Shown in pieces: positions 1 to 10,558 of a stretch of DNA of 64,000 bases; positions within the stretch are counted from its first letter, which is position 1, and each line of letters begins with the position of its first letter. The DNA comes from Nicotiana tabacum (taxonomy: Eukaryota; Streptophyta; Magnoliopsida; Solanales; Solanaceae): NCBI RefSeq assembly GCF_000715075.1, contig NC_134095.1:9100722-9164721 (forward strand), written 5' to 3'. A program made the position numbers and the translations under genes. The notes under the pieces are model-generated. The model worked only from the letters and a program-made list of their open reading frames with translations, was not told the DNA's origin and did no database searches.

Positions 1-418
1 AAGCAAGTTAAGGGAAGAAGAGCAAGCAGCGATGCTTTTGATGGCTCTTTCTTGTGGATATGTCTACGTTTAGGACATTATTACTCCTCTTCCCAATAAA
101 ACAAACCATCTCTAGCTCTATGTCCTAGCAGTAGCACCGAGTGGAAACCCCTTATAGTCATTAAAAAGAGATCCAAAAGGTGATAATAATGCATAAAAGA
201 GAAGTCCGCATCCCAAGAATAGTACTAACATCTTGCTTTAGCAGGTATAAACAATATAAAAAAGTACCTTTTCAAGAATTATTCTATGAGTTTGATCCAG
301 ATAAATCTGAAAGATTTTTGGTCTCTCGCAACCTATGCATTACTTGAATCAACCTAGAAGGATAAGGTATCTAACACGCATCTAAATGACATATGATGAA
401 GTTATAAATTATAAGTAC

Positions 419-768
419 CTTGACTGATTCTATTATTCCTTCAGCTTGAGTAATACTAGCGAAAAGTAAACCCCTTTGCTGTCGCGGTCACCATTCTTCA
501 TTTTCATTGGCACAACATACCTATAAAAGAAAAGAATAATGTCAAATCTTTAGTTAGAAACGTTATTGGAAGCATGTTTGTGCAGAAACGGGGAAAAGAA
601 AACATTTCAGCACATGTAATTTTTCATTCTCTCTCACATGATATGAGAATTTTTTAACAAACACTAATGAACAATTACATTAGCACAAGCCTGGCTTTAG
701 ATTTCAATCAATACATACTTTCATAAAGGAGACTTGCAAGTTGAATCACATCTTCTTGTTGGTAACCA
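419..768 (-). other. two possible exons of an unidentified gene
   Basis: Read on the minus strand, 719-768 is preceded by a TGCAG acceptor and followed by a GTATGT donor, and can encode GYQQEDVIQLASLLYE. A second block, 419-520, sits between a TTATAG acceptor and a GTACTT donor; one frame reads LLFASITQAEGIIESVK over its 3' half. Both look like short plant exons, but I do not recognise the protein and the two frames have not been shown to join. They could be relics of a neighbouring gene that continues to the left of the window, or chance splice-like signals. Confidence 0.25.
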
Positions 769-1717
769 CTGCAAAGTTTGATAGAAGACAAGAAATTCTT
801 GGATCATCCATTCTCAAAAGAAGTTGCGATAGACACAAGATAACAGTGTCTAGTAATGGCTCCCCTAAGCTCGATACTACAAAAAGCAAGAGTAACGGTT
901 AGGCACGAAAGAGTTAGTCTACAATTGTATCAAACCAGTGAGGTCAGTAATTACGTAGATGTCTTATCATTTACAAAAAGTAGCAGCACCAGAGAAACAG
1001 GGACAATATCCATGTGCAGTGAAACATTTTCTTTGAGAGGCAAAATCACTTAAGACGCATATAGAATAATTTATACTTAAAGAGAGGCAAATCATAGAGT
1101 TCCAACAGTGAAGGTTTTTGTTTTTCAGGGGAGGGGGAGGCCAATAATTTCTTCACTCTGTCCGATAATTTCTTCACTCTGTTAACGAGACATGAGAGCA
1201 AGAGCCACTATGCTACAATAGAAACTAATAATTGTATATAGTTTCTTTTCTTACTAAAAAAAAGGGTAGCCCCGTGTCGGATCCTTCAAAAATGCACTAC
1301 TTTTGGAGGATCCGACACGTATCCTCCCACATTTTCGGAGAGTCTACGCAACACAACATAGGGTCAATCAAGTTGAGTTCCATAAAAGAACTGTGGTGCA
1401 GCTAAATTCCTGAGTTTTGTAGCATTTTATCATTCAAGAGGAAAGTTCAAATACCTTTGGCAATTCCCTACTTCTTTCGTTTCCCAGAACAAACAAAACA
1501 AAATTTTAAAAAAAGAATTGAAAGAAATAAAAGTATTTATATGTAGGTGAAACATTTTAGACGATAAAGCCAGTATTAAAAAAATTTAGTATAATGATTT
1601 CAAACCTCTCATGCTACATTATGGACTAGATAGGAACACAATTAGAAGGGTGAAGAAGGGGCATAACAAACAACGATCAATCAAAAAGTGGCTGACTCTG
1701 TAGCAAATGGTAGGTGG
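769..1717. other. non-coding stretch, no gene recognised
   Basis: AT-rich sequence with only short open frames and no recognisable protein. It contains the hairpin at 1273-1319 and a short run of repeated TAATTTCTTCACTCTG around 1143-1182. It may be intron or intergenic DNA. Confidence 0.5.
1273..1319. repeat. 19-bp-stem inverted repeat (hairpin)
   Basis: CGTGTCGGATCC at 1273 is mirrored by GGATCCGACACG ending at 1319. The pairing extends inward to 19 bp with one G-T wobble around a 9-base loop (1292-1300). No protein or larger mobile element was recognised around it. Short perfect hairpins like this are typical of foldback or MITE-derived fragments in plant genomes (inference). Confidence 0.7.
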
Positions 1718-1785
1718 GACACAGAGGCTTTGCTGCAAATGGTAGGGTGATGAAGTGTGGTAAGACATGTACTCATAATTAGGTA

Positions 1786-2209
1786 CCTGGATATCCAATT
1801 AACCCAGGTATTTGGATGCTAATGGAATCTGCTATGGTTCTCAACTCACCAGCATGGGATCTGGTTAGGAGATGTAAAGAGGAAAATTACACATATAAGA
1901 TGAGCTTTTTTGCTATGGAGGATATGGAATAGGAGCTAACTCTAGATGACATTTTGCAGCAAAGAGGAGTCTTCGAGATGTTGGTGCTGCACGACGCCTC
2001 AAAGGGAGACAATACAACATTTATGCCTTCACGCTCCAGCAGCTTTTGAGGTATGGCACTATTTCACAACAGCTTGTGGTTCCAACAAGAGAGGAAATAC
2101 ATCACAACAAGCTTGTTTACTTTGGTGGAAAAAAGAGGACATCACCTCTCATGCTGCTGTGGAGCTACCACCTCATGCGAGAAATTTATAAGATAGTAAT
2201 GTTATGAAC
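1786..2209 (+). pseudogene. LINE reverse-transcriptase zinc-binding fragment
   Basis: The frame at 1946-2191 encodes CWCCTTPQRETIQHLCLHAP followed by FEVWHYF. This resembles the zinc-binding domain (zf-RVT) found at the C-terminal end of plant LINE ORF2 proteins (CxxC...E.xxHLFxxC..A..xWxxF). Upstream codons in other frames continue the similarity, so it is frameshifted and lacks the reverse transcriptase. It lies between two halves of local repeat copy A: TGTACTCATAATTAGGTA at 1768-1785 and ATCACCCAGAT from 2210. The second cysteine-pair motif is degraded. It is a dead fragment of a family different from the minus-strand LINE that follows. Confidence 0.6.
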
Positions 2210-2560
2210 ATCACCCAGATAAGAACTAAGGAAACTACTTGTAATTACAAGAGCTTGTTTTCCCTGGAGTGAAGGGAATGGTGCATGCAACAACACTCTG
2301 ATCATGAAAGAACATTGCAGTTTTTTCTATGGGAGTGAAGCGCAATAATAGCATACTAACATGAAGTAGTGCAGTTTAAGTTTTAGATAAATCTTGTAAT
2401 GGAATAAACTGTGATTTCCTTGGAAACTAAAGTTATAGCAGTTTGGTATGACAGATCATAAGCAGACTGATCCTATACACAACAACACAAGATAGTGAAC
2501 AAGAATATTCTTTAAACAAGAAAAGGCCAAAACAGAACATCAAGAGAAAATGAAGAACCT
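2210..2560. repeat. local dispersed repeat, copy A
   Basis: Shares long diverged similarity with 5431-6060, 7430-7860 and part of 8455-8770: a GTGAAG..AATGGTGCATG-like start, GTTTTAGATAAATCTTGTAA, the GTTTAGCAGTTTG/ATAGCAGTTTGG block, and the GGCCAAAACAGAACAT end. A left part, about 1718-1785, matches about 2948-3014. Since one copy abuts an NPF transporter pseudogene, the repeats may be introns or flanks left by tandem duplication of that gene (inference). Confidence 0.6.
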
Positions 2561-2996
2561 AATTTAACACAGAAACACTATAGGAAGCAACAACAGAAGC
2601 AGCAAAATACTTTGGATAAAAGAGAATAGAAGTGCTGCAGATATTAATAATTGGAATTTTTTTCCATTTTGAGCTAAAAATAATTTCCCAAAGGATTGTT
2701 CAAAACTGTTCATTGGTATTGCGATTTTCTCTATAACGCTTTGCCCTCATACCTTGGTATAGTTGGGTTTATTGACTTCTGACTAAAGGCACAATCAGTC
2801 AAACTAATACTACTGCATAAATTCTCAGTCATCTACTTAAAAAAATTTATACAGCTTTCTGAAGAATGTCTACAAATACAGGTTAACATTAATATTAGCT
2901 GTCTCTGGCTCCAACATTTGGTGGACAACCAAAAATAGCTGGTCATCCTTTGCAGCACAACCTTATCGTCAGGTACATGTTGTTGTTGGTAAAATG
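2561..2996. other. non-coding stretch, no gene recognised
   Basis: A 61-codon open frame on the minus strand (2833-3018) has no recognised similarity. The right end, from about 2948, resembles the left part of local repeat copy A near 1718-1785. Nothing else is supported. Confidence 0.45.
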
Positions 2997-3017
2997 TGTA
3001 CTCATAATTAGGTATCA

Positions 3018-5425
3018 TTTTTTTTTTTTGATAAGATAAAAGTTTATTAATAAAGGTACCAAGAAGGTACTCAAATTACAACCAAACAAGACAGACCCTA
3101 TAACAATCTCTAGTTACATATTTCCAAGTGAGTCTAAAAATTACATATACTGATCAATACTCTCTAGAATACTCCTTTTACACCAAAAAAGCGGATTTTG
3201 CATACAAAGGTTCCTGACTCTAGAGATGTGGTTCCTTTTATTCTCGAAACAAGCATTATTCTTCTCTGTCCAAATAGTCCAGAAGACGCATAAAGGGATT
3301 GTTCTCCAGATCTGCTTTTGTATCCTTCCAATCCTCTGCCCGTTCCAGCTCTCCAACAAGCTCTTAACATCTGACGGCATAACCCAAGCTACACCACACG
3401 TATTTAGGACAAGCTCCCAGCATTGCTTAGCAAACTTACAATGAATAAAAAGATGATTGACTGATTCCAAATCCTCTTCACATAGATAACATCTGTTGCT
3501 TAAAGAAAAACCTCCCCTTTGCAAATTGTCTTGGGTTAAGCATGCTTTCCTATAGACAATCCACCCAAAACAGGCTACCTTAACAGGTGCTTTGGTCTTC
3601 CATAGTATTTTCCAAGGCCAATTTGACTCAAAGTGTTCAGATTGTTTCTGAAGAAGGTTATAGCAGCTTTTAACAGAGAACTTCAATTCATTGTTCGCTG
3701 TCCAGATCATAGAATCCTCTTTATCCTCTTCTACCATTGCTGTACCCAGTAGATGTAAAAATTGCCCCACCTCCTCCATCTCCCAATCATTAAAGTCTCT
3801 TCTGAATCTTAATTGCCACCCATTAGAGGAGTAGAAATCAGAAACACTACCATCTCTATTAAAAGAAATATTGAATAGAGTTGGGAATCTGTTTTTCAAG
3901 CTTACCTCCCCCAGCCAAACTTCAGACCAAAATTTTATTTTGGCACCATTTCCCAGTTTCAATTTTGTGTGCTGCTGAAACTCAGTCCACAATCTGCTTA
4001 TGTTACTCCAAATACTACCTCTTGAAGCACTTTGGGCAATAGGAGGGCACCATATATCCTTCTTCACATACTTTGCATTTTTCAAATTCTTCCAAGTTTT
4101 TTTCCTTACCATCATTATACCTCCACAACCATTTAAATAATAAACTCTTATTATGTATTCTCAGATTTCTAACCCCCAAGCCTCCCCCTTTCTTATCAAT
4201 CATTACCCTCTGCCATTTGACCAAATGAAACTTCTTTTTATCTGCCATGCCTTCCCATAGGAAATTACTTCTTAGGACATTTAATTTCTTCTCAACATAC
4301 GCAGGCAATTGAAACATAGACATTAAGTATGTTGGAATTCCATCCAATACACTGCTTCCTAAAGTAAGTCTACCCCCAAAAGATAGATATTGCTTTTTCC
4401 ATGGAGTCACCTTACTGTTACATCTATCCAGTACCCCTTGCCATATTCTTTGATTATTCTTCTTAGCACCCAACGGTAGCCCCAAATAAGTTGTAGACAA
4501 TTGCTCCACCTTACATCCCAACACCTCCGCTAAATCTTCTATACAATTGTCTGCATTAATACTAAACAAGCTACTTTTTGACAGATTCACCCTCAATCCT
4601 GTCACTGCTTCAAAAATCAATAGAATCCCTCTCAGATAGAAGAATTGTTCTCTATTTGCTTCACAAATAATCAGTGTGTCATCTGCATACAATATATGAG
4701 AAATGTTACATTTTACCCCTCCTCTTCTTCCAACCTGCAACCCCCTGATTCACCCTAATTGCTCAGCTTTTTTTAGCATTCTGCTAAGTATTTCCATGAT
4801 CAAAACAAATAGATACGGGGATAGAGGGCCCCCCTGCCTTAGCCCTTTGGAAGAACTAAAGAAAACTTGAGGACTTCCATTGATGAGCACTGAAAATCTT
4901 ATAGTGGATATACAATATTCAATCCATTTCAACCATTTTTCACCAAAATTCATCTGTCTCATGATACATATTAAACAAGCCCAATTGACATGATCGTATG
5001 CCTTCTGAAGGTCCAATTTACAAAGTACCCCTTGCCTTTTATTTCTCACCAAGTATTCCACACATTCATTTGCAACCATAGAAGCATCAACTATTTGCCT
5101 CCCCCTAATAAATGCATTTTGATTATCGGAGATTAGCCTTCCTATCACCAATTTAAGTCTTTCTGCCATCAATTTAGCAATAATTTTATAGACACTCCCC
5201 AAAAGACTAATTGGCCTGTAATCTTTAATTTCCACTGCATCCTTTTTTTTTTTTTTTTGGAATTAAAGCTATAAAAGTGGCATTGAAACTTTTAGCAAAG
5301 TTTCCTTCTTGGAAAAATAGTTTCACCGTTTCCCAGACATCTCTCTTGACTGTATTCCAGCATTTCTGAAAAAAATGAAGATTGAATCTATCTGGACCTG
5401 GTGCCTTGTCTCCTTTAAAGAGTTT
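3018..5425 (-). mobile_element. 5'-truncated LINE (L1-type non-LTR retrotransposon)
   Basis: The element reads on the minus strand and ends in a run of 12 A residues (T run at 3018-3029). It is flanked by a 5-bp direct repeat TATCA (3013-3017 and 5426-5430), compatible with a target-site duplication. It keeps only the C-terminal two thirds of ORF2; ORF1, the endonuclease and the start of the reverse transcriptase are missing, as expected for 5' truncation during target-primed reverse transcription. The host sequence on both sides is local repeat copy B. Confidence 0.85.
3141..5425 (-). pseudogene. LINE ORF2 remnant: reverse transcriptase plus zinc-binding domain
   Basis: Reverse transcriptase for target-primed reverse transcription. 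In order on the minus strand: 5425-5225 carries KAPGPDRFNLHFFQKCW and the ALIPKK motif; 5235-4750 carries DYRPISLLGSVYKIIAK, the FIRGRQI motif and GLRQGGPLSPYLF; 4740-4015 begins near the catalytic ILYADDTLI; 4115-3141 carries the C-terminal zinc-binding domain (CYLCEEDLESVNHLFIHC) and ends in a stop. Three frame changes break it: one at the T-rich run near 5247-5262, one after the GGPLSPYLF block (about 4745), and one near 4060-4115. The YADD aspartates are intact. It cannot make one protein and lacks the N-terminus. Confidence 0.85.
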
Positions 5426-5430
5426 TATCA

Positions 5431-6060
5431 CCCAGATTAGAACTAGGGAAACTACTTGTTTTCGCTGCTATCTACCTTTATGATCATTCACTATAAACCA
5501 AATACATAAGTACCAGGCTTGATGACTTGGTTTTTTTTCTTTAAAAAATGTTATAGAAATTAATGCTGCAAAGGAAGGAGTAAAAAAAGCAAATTAACTT
5601 GAGTGAAGAGAATGGTGCATCTGCAACAACACTCCAATCTTGCAAGTAAGTTGCAGTTATTTCAATGGGAGTGAAGCGCAATAGTAGCATACTAACACTG
5701 AAACAAAGCAAAGCTATAGTTTCAGTTTTAGATAAATCTTGTAATATAATAGTGTGTGATTTCCTAGGAAACTAAAGTTTTAGCAGTTTGATATGACAGA
5801 TCATAAGCCGGCTGATCTTATACACAACAAGAAAACATAGTGAACAAGAATATTCTTTAAACAAGAAAAGGCCAAAACAGAACATCAAGAGAAAATGTCA
5901 AACAGATAAAAGAAACAGGACATCAACAAATGGGCAAAAGCAAAGTAGGGCATCTTTCATAATTGAACTCTTCATTATAAACAATAAGAATGAACTCTAA
6001 GAGTCACAGGGACCTTGAGAAAAAGACACCACCTACACTGAATATGTGCAGACCTTTGAC
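5431..6060. repeat. local dispersed repeat, copy B
   Basis: The longest copy. It starts CCCAGATTAGAACTAGGGAA (matching 2214 onward in copy A) and runs through the GTTTTAGATAAATCTTGTAA and AAGGCCAAAACAGAACATC blocks. It then continues with a CATCTTTCATAATTGAACT and GACCTTGAGAAAA region shared with copies C and D. The LINE at 3018-5425 interrupts its left part. Confidence 0.6.
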
Positions 6061-6232
6061 TATTCCACTAGTATATGTTCTTGATAACCTGCCCATCAAA
6101 GTCAGGCAGATGAGATTTCTTCCCTTAATTCCCACCTTTTTGCTTACTTGCCTAACCACCAAATCAACCCCACCCCCCCAAAAAAAAGAGAAATAGATAA
6201 ACGCAATCAAAAGTTGGAACTAACCCTGCCTC

Positions 6233-6450
6233 CAGGGATTTGATTCAGCGGTAAGGACGCAGAACTTAAAATGAAGGTCAGACATATGTCACGAGTTAAA
6301 ACCCGGTAAATGATTGAAACTTGGTATGTAAGTGGGAGCAAGGTAGAGAGACGAGCCCATAGCCCTCAGAGTTCCGGACCTGTAAGCACATTAGAGTTAG
6401 GCCAGCTAACACACAGGGTATTCTCGGTTTTGAAAGAAAAAAGAAAAATT
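6233..6450 (+). mobile_element. tRNA-derived SINE-like element
   Basis: TTGATTCAGCGGTAAGG at 6240-6256 resembles the pol III box A of tRNA genes. ACGAGTTAAAACC at 6291-6303 resembles box B in the ACGAGTTCAAACC form common in Solanaceae SINEs. The spacing of about 35 bases fits. A body of about 140 bp follows and ends in an A-rich tail near 6427-6445. It is not a tRNA gene because no cloverleaf follows box B. I could not define a clear target-site duplication, so the ends are approximate. Confidence 0.5.
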
Positions 6451-6691
6451 GGATTCTATCGCTCCTCTAAAGAAACAAGGCTTGTAACCTCCTAGTGTAA
6501 CTCCTCGATGCAGTGCACTGCACTAAACAATCACTATGCCGACTACAAGAAACACGACCAAGCCAGTACAACATTTTCATCTTAATTCTCCACGAACAAA
6601 GTTATCCCACAGTACATCTTTCATATTGCACCTCCAATTTTGTAGATATAAGACCTTGCAAAGTACAAGAATAAAGTGAATGATAAAACAC

Positions 6692-7283
6692 TCAAAAAAG
6701 AAGCAAATAAAAGTAATCAAGATATGCTCGGTTCAAGTTATCTGAAAACCAACTATCATGACCGTATTTGGCAGTGGCTTTCACAATAAAAGAGATGAGG
6801 AAACTGCTCAAGAAGTTACCTACACCAATTAAGCTGAGATACAGAGCAATACCTACACTTTTCAGCTCCTCGGGCACCTGATCATAGAAGAACTCCTGCA
6901 GACAAATCAAGGTGAATACATCAGATATGCCATAGAGTATATACTGAGGTACTAACCACCAGATGCTCATGGGAACAGTTACCATCGGATTGTTGAAAAG
7001 CCCATTCTCTAGAGCAGTTTGTATACGATACTCTCAACTATGGCTGCAGTTATAATGACAACTATAGACACGAAAATTCTCGTTCGAATTCTTTGAAGCA
7101 TTGTGATGCCCGAAGGTTTCCTAGTCACAGCGAGGAGCCAAAATACAGTCATATATAGGAATAGGGAGCACTATAGAGATGGCAATGAAACATTGCAAAG
7201 AAGCTTGTAACACCTTGCTTGGTGAACAAAGTGGATGTCTGTAAAGACACTATGGCATATACTTCAGGTGCAAGCAATGCTGT
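6692..7283 (-). pseudogene. NRT1/PTR family (NPF) transporter C-terminal pseudogene
   Basis: NPF proteins are proton-coupled plasma- or vacuolar-membrane carriers of nitrate, peptides or hormones, with 12 membrane segments in about 580-600 residues. Here only the last four segments remain. Minus-strand pieces in order: YAIVSLQTSTLFTKQGV (about 7260-7207), SLQCFIAISIVLPIPIYD (about 7200-7148), GITMLQRIRTRIFVSIV (about 7115-7065), then a 98-codon open stretch with VPQYILYGISDVFTLICLQ, the hallmark EFFYDQVPEEL and the WFSDNLNRAYLDYFY ending, stopping at 6692. Frameshifts separate the blocks and an in-frame TAG occurs near 7127. A TTTCTACAG acceptor lies at the 5' end of the exon. No upstream exons were found, so it is a decayed 3' exon, probably of an NPF5-type gene. 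Confidence 0.85.
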
Positions 7284-7429
7284 AGAAAGACAACTAAAAG
7301 AGAATGTGTTAGTTCTGTCTTTGCTGTGTGAATCTTTGGTTGAAAGAATAGCATAACCCTATAGAAAAGACAGCTGATGAAAAGATCTCAATGTACTGAA
7401 ATTAATACAACAAAAAGAAATTACCTGAA

Positions 7430-7860
7430 GTGAAGGCAATAGTGCCTTGGCAATAACTCTCCAAATAATCAAAGTAAACTGCAGTTGGTTCTATATGAGT
7501 GAAGAACAATATTAACATGAAATAATGCAAACTATAGTTTAAGTTTTAGATAAATCTTGTAACGTAATAAACTGTGATTTCTTGGAAACCTAAGCTTTTA
7601 GCAGTTTGATAGAAAGATCATTTGCAGACTAGTCCTATAAACAACAATAAAAAAAGTGAACAAAACTATTTAAAACAAGAAAAGGCCAAAACAGAACATG
7701 AACAACTGGGCAAAAGCAGAGTACAACTTTCATAATGAAGCTTTTCATTATAAACAACAAGAACTCTAAGAGTTAGAGAGACCTTGAGAAAATGACAACA
7801 TCATCTACATTGCATAAACCGATGATGAAAAAATTTGTAGGTGTTCCTTGACCAACATAC
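7430..7860. repeat. local dispersed repeat, copy C
   Basis: Lies just upstream (minus-strand sense) of the NPF pseudogene exon and shares with copies A and B the GTTTTAGATAAATCTTGTAA and AAGGCCAAAACAGAACAT blocks. It ends with the CCTTGAGAAAATGACAACAT region shared with copy D. Its position suggests the repeat family derives from an NPF intron or flank. Confidence 0.6.
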
Positions 7861-8454
7861 AGATACCTATTTTTTAACTCTTTCATTCCACTTCACCCAG
7901 ATCACATACTGTATCTATTTTCTCCTCCACTTTAAACTGCTAAGATTTCCTCATCCTGTTTCTGAATTTGAATGTTCCATGTCGCTTTTCTGAATCTGTC
8001 TTTAAGTTTAATGCTAGAAGTTGGAGAAAGATTTAGAGAGTCCATCGAATAGAAGCTACTCCGGAGAGAATATGACTTTATAAAATTGTTGGTAAGAAGA
8101 GTATTAGGGAAGAGTAAAAGATGCTGAAAGAGCAAATACAGTGACAGCGAAGCAACTTAAGGTAAAATAGAGTGCACAAATGAAGTTTACAAGAGAACAT
8201 TCCATAAGTTAGCCATTTAGCCAACAAGACATGCAAAAATGACAACTGTCGAAATCGATGTTGTTAATGGAGAGTGAACAATATTACTTTCAGATGCCAA
8301 AAATTGTATAGCTCAACATCAGCAGTCAATGCATTCTGTTTTCCTTACTTAAGAGTCATCTTCAAGCCTCCTCCACTCGTTGCTACAAATGGAACTTTTT
8401 GTTCAGGTACTAAATTAATTTGACTTCTCTTATTTGCTGCTGTTGTCTTACTTT
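7861..8454. other. non-coding stretch, no gene recognised
   Basis: A 67-codon minus-strand open frame (7932-8135) has an internal ATG giving MDSLNLSPTSSIKLKDRF. I know no family for it and see no flanking exons. Otherwise the stretch is AT-rich and lacks recognisable genes. Confidence 0.4.
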
Positions 8455-8770
8455 TAGCAGCTTGATATTACAGATTATAAGAAGAGTGATCCTATACCAA
8501 CAACGCAAAAATAGTGAAACAACAAAATTCTATAAACAGGAAAACACAAACAGAATATCAAGAGAAAAATGTCGTACAGATCAAAGAAACTGGACATCAA
8601 CAAATGAGCAAAAGCAAAATAAAAAAGAGCATCTTTCATAATTGAACTTTTCATTATAAACAATAAGAATTGAACTCTAAGAGTCAGTGAGACCTTGAGA
8701 AAATGAAAACATCATCTACATTGCACAAAATCGATGATGAAAAAATGTGTCGGTTGTTATTTTAACACCA
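8455..8770. repeat. local dispersed repeat, copy D
   Basis: Shares with copy B the TAGCAGCTTGATATTACAGA start, ATCAAGAGAAAAATGTCGTA, the GGACATCAACAAATGAGCAA and CATCTTTCATAATTGAACTT blocks, and with copy C the AAAACATCATCTACATTGCA end. It lies 3' of the NAC gene. Confidence 0.6.
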
Positions 8771-8911
8771 ACATATCTAAATATCCCTAAGATTTCAGAG
8801 ATATCCCAACTAAAAGTACCCTAATCTAAAAAAAGTTATCTTGGATTTCAAAGAAACTCGAGAATAAAACATACCCTTTCCAAATATTTACCAAGCTTCA
8901 ATTTTCCAGAA

Positions 8912-9694
8912 TTAGTAAAGCAAGTCACTTTGCACTAAACCATGACCCCCAAAATCCAATAGAGAATCCCAATCAACTTCCACCTCATCACCTTCCTGAT
9001 AAGAGCATTCTTGATTTTCCATGTTCAGCATTCCAAAGAATCCATCAGAATCAGTTTGAACCAACATTCCATCCTTTGGTTCTAATTGTTCCACAGAAAA
9101 AGCATCAGACGAGGTACTCTCCAACATCATAGGATTGTTCTTAGAGAAAATCATAGTACTCTGTTGTGAGGGTTCTTGCAAGACACGGTCAATGAACCTC
9201 TTATATTCTACAACAGTAGCAATACTGTTTCCTCGGATTTCTGATCTGGGGTTCTTCTTAATTGCACAGATTACAAATTCTTTTGCTTCGTTAGATTTCA
9301 ACTGCTGAAGAAGAGAGTCAGCCAAAAAATACTCCATCATCAACCAACGGCCATTCAAAGAAGAGTCTTTCTTGTTCTTGTAACTCAAGCTTCTTTTATA
9401 CCCAATAATGAGACTCTCGTCCTCATCAAGAATCTCCTTGCCTTTATTCTGCTGTGTCCAAGTCCCATTAGAGGTAGTTCTGTTGAATCTGGCATCAGTG
9501 GGCTTCTTCTTCTTCAATTGAGTGAGGAAATAATGGGTTTTCTTGGTGTCTCCAATTAATTGCCATGGCTCTTTGCGGTAAACATCTGCAAAGTAAATTA
9601 ATCCTTCAGTTGGCAAGCATTTTCCAGCCAAAAACTTCAGCAATTGCATTATCAATTCAGTATCACAGGGACGAAATTGACCATTCTTCTCCAT
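8912..9694 (-). CDS. divergent NAC-domain transcription factor, 260 aa
   Basis: Predicted plant-specific DNA-binding transcription factor acting in the nucleus. With the ATG at 9694 as residue 1, the NAC subdomains appear in order: A, FRPCDTELIMQLLKFLAG (7-24); B, YFADVYRKEPWQL (34-46); C, HYFLTQLKKKKPTDARFNRT (54-73) and GTW..NKGKEI (77-88); D, IIGYKRSLSYK (96-106) and RWLMMEYFL (116-124); E, FVICAIKKNP (about 140-150). The usual GFRFHPTDEEL start is degenerate. The C-terminus is acidic (EGDEVEVDWDSLLDF), like an activation region. The frame extends 20 codons upstream to 9754, but the internal ATG is preferred because homologous NAC proteins start close to subdomain A. It is intronless, although most NAC genes have introns inside the domain, so it may be a retrocopy or a member of a fast-evolving Solanaceae clade. 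A 12.9 kb transposon composite begins about 200 bp upstream. Confidence 0.8.
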   Translation of the reverse strand: MEKNGQFRPCDTELIMQLLKFLAGKCLPTEGLIYFADVYRKEPWQLIGDTKKTHYFLTQLKKKKPTDARFNRTTSNGTWTQQNKGKEILDEDESLIIGYKRSLSYKNKKDSSLNGRWLMMEYFLADSLLQQLKSNEAKEFVICAIKKNPRSEIRGNSIATVVEYKRFIDRVLQEPSQQSTMIFSKNNPMMLESTSSDAFSVEQLEPKDGMLVQTDSDGFFGMLNMENQECSYQEGDEVEVDWDSLLDFGGHGLVQSDLLY

Positions 9695-9895
9695 GGATTC
9701 TTTCTTATGGATTCCCTTCTTTGTTGAAGACTGAAGAAAAATGGCACAAAACACTTTTTAGAATGCGAATGAACAAACACGAATAAGAAATAGCGTATCT
9801 TAAGTTTGAGGAGTTCAAGGTGGGTTTAGGAACATATAAAGACACATTCTTATTCCACTTTTGGAAACTAATTTTACAGCTGTGAGCGTGTGACT

Positions 9896-10558
9896 CAAGG
9901 GCGGCTCTAGGGTAAGGCAAGTGAACCCTTGCCTTCGGCCCAAAATAATTAAGGCCCCAAAAATAGAAAGTATTACTATATTATTATATAATATATACTT
10001 CATAATTTATATTCATATAATTATTAATAAAAGATTTTAAATTTTAATAATTTTTAATATTTGGTAGACGTAAAGATTGAGTGAGTTAATTGGAAAAAAA
10101 ATTTCTCACTAAATTAAATAATATATTTATCTTCTCATCAATTTTATTTTTCTTTATGTATAATCTTTTTTCATGGTTCTTACGATTTTACTTTCTAATT
10201 TCAACTCCGATTCTCTAAATTAACTATTTCTTTTGGTCACATTTGATTGAATCACATATCAGAAAGCAAGTTCTTTTGTGTCTCATCATTTTTAACTAAG
10301 AATTCCCCGAGGCAAATGTCGCAAGGTTCAAAACATAATGAATAATGGGCTCACCCTTTACCATTTTCACTTAAGGAAAGAATTCAATTCCATATGACGC
10401 GCGCCTAACTTATACATCATGAATTGTGCTCTCACCACTGTATCAAAATCATGTAGGTTTTTTTTGTGTCTCAATATTATACAAATTTTATAAAGACGTT
10501 TCAGGGTCTTTTTAATATATTTTGATTTAGGCCACCAGTTTTGTTGAGCCGCCCCTCA
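9896..10558. mobile_element. non-autonomous hAT-like sub-element
   Basis: Left end CAAGGGCGGCTCTAGGG at 9896. Right end, GCCACCAGTTTTGTTGAGCC followed by GCCCCTCA, ends at 10558 and is closely similar to the composite's far right end (GCCACCAATTTTACGGAGCC at 22788-22807). The interior is AT-rich with no coding capacity. The 8 bases outside its right end (ATTGACAA) do not match the left flank, so it has no duplication of its own. Confidence 0.6.

Noticed and set aside
6240..6303. tRNA gene
   Set aside because: Box A and box B are present but no acceptor stem or cloverleaf can be formed; it fits a SINE head.
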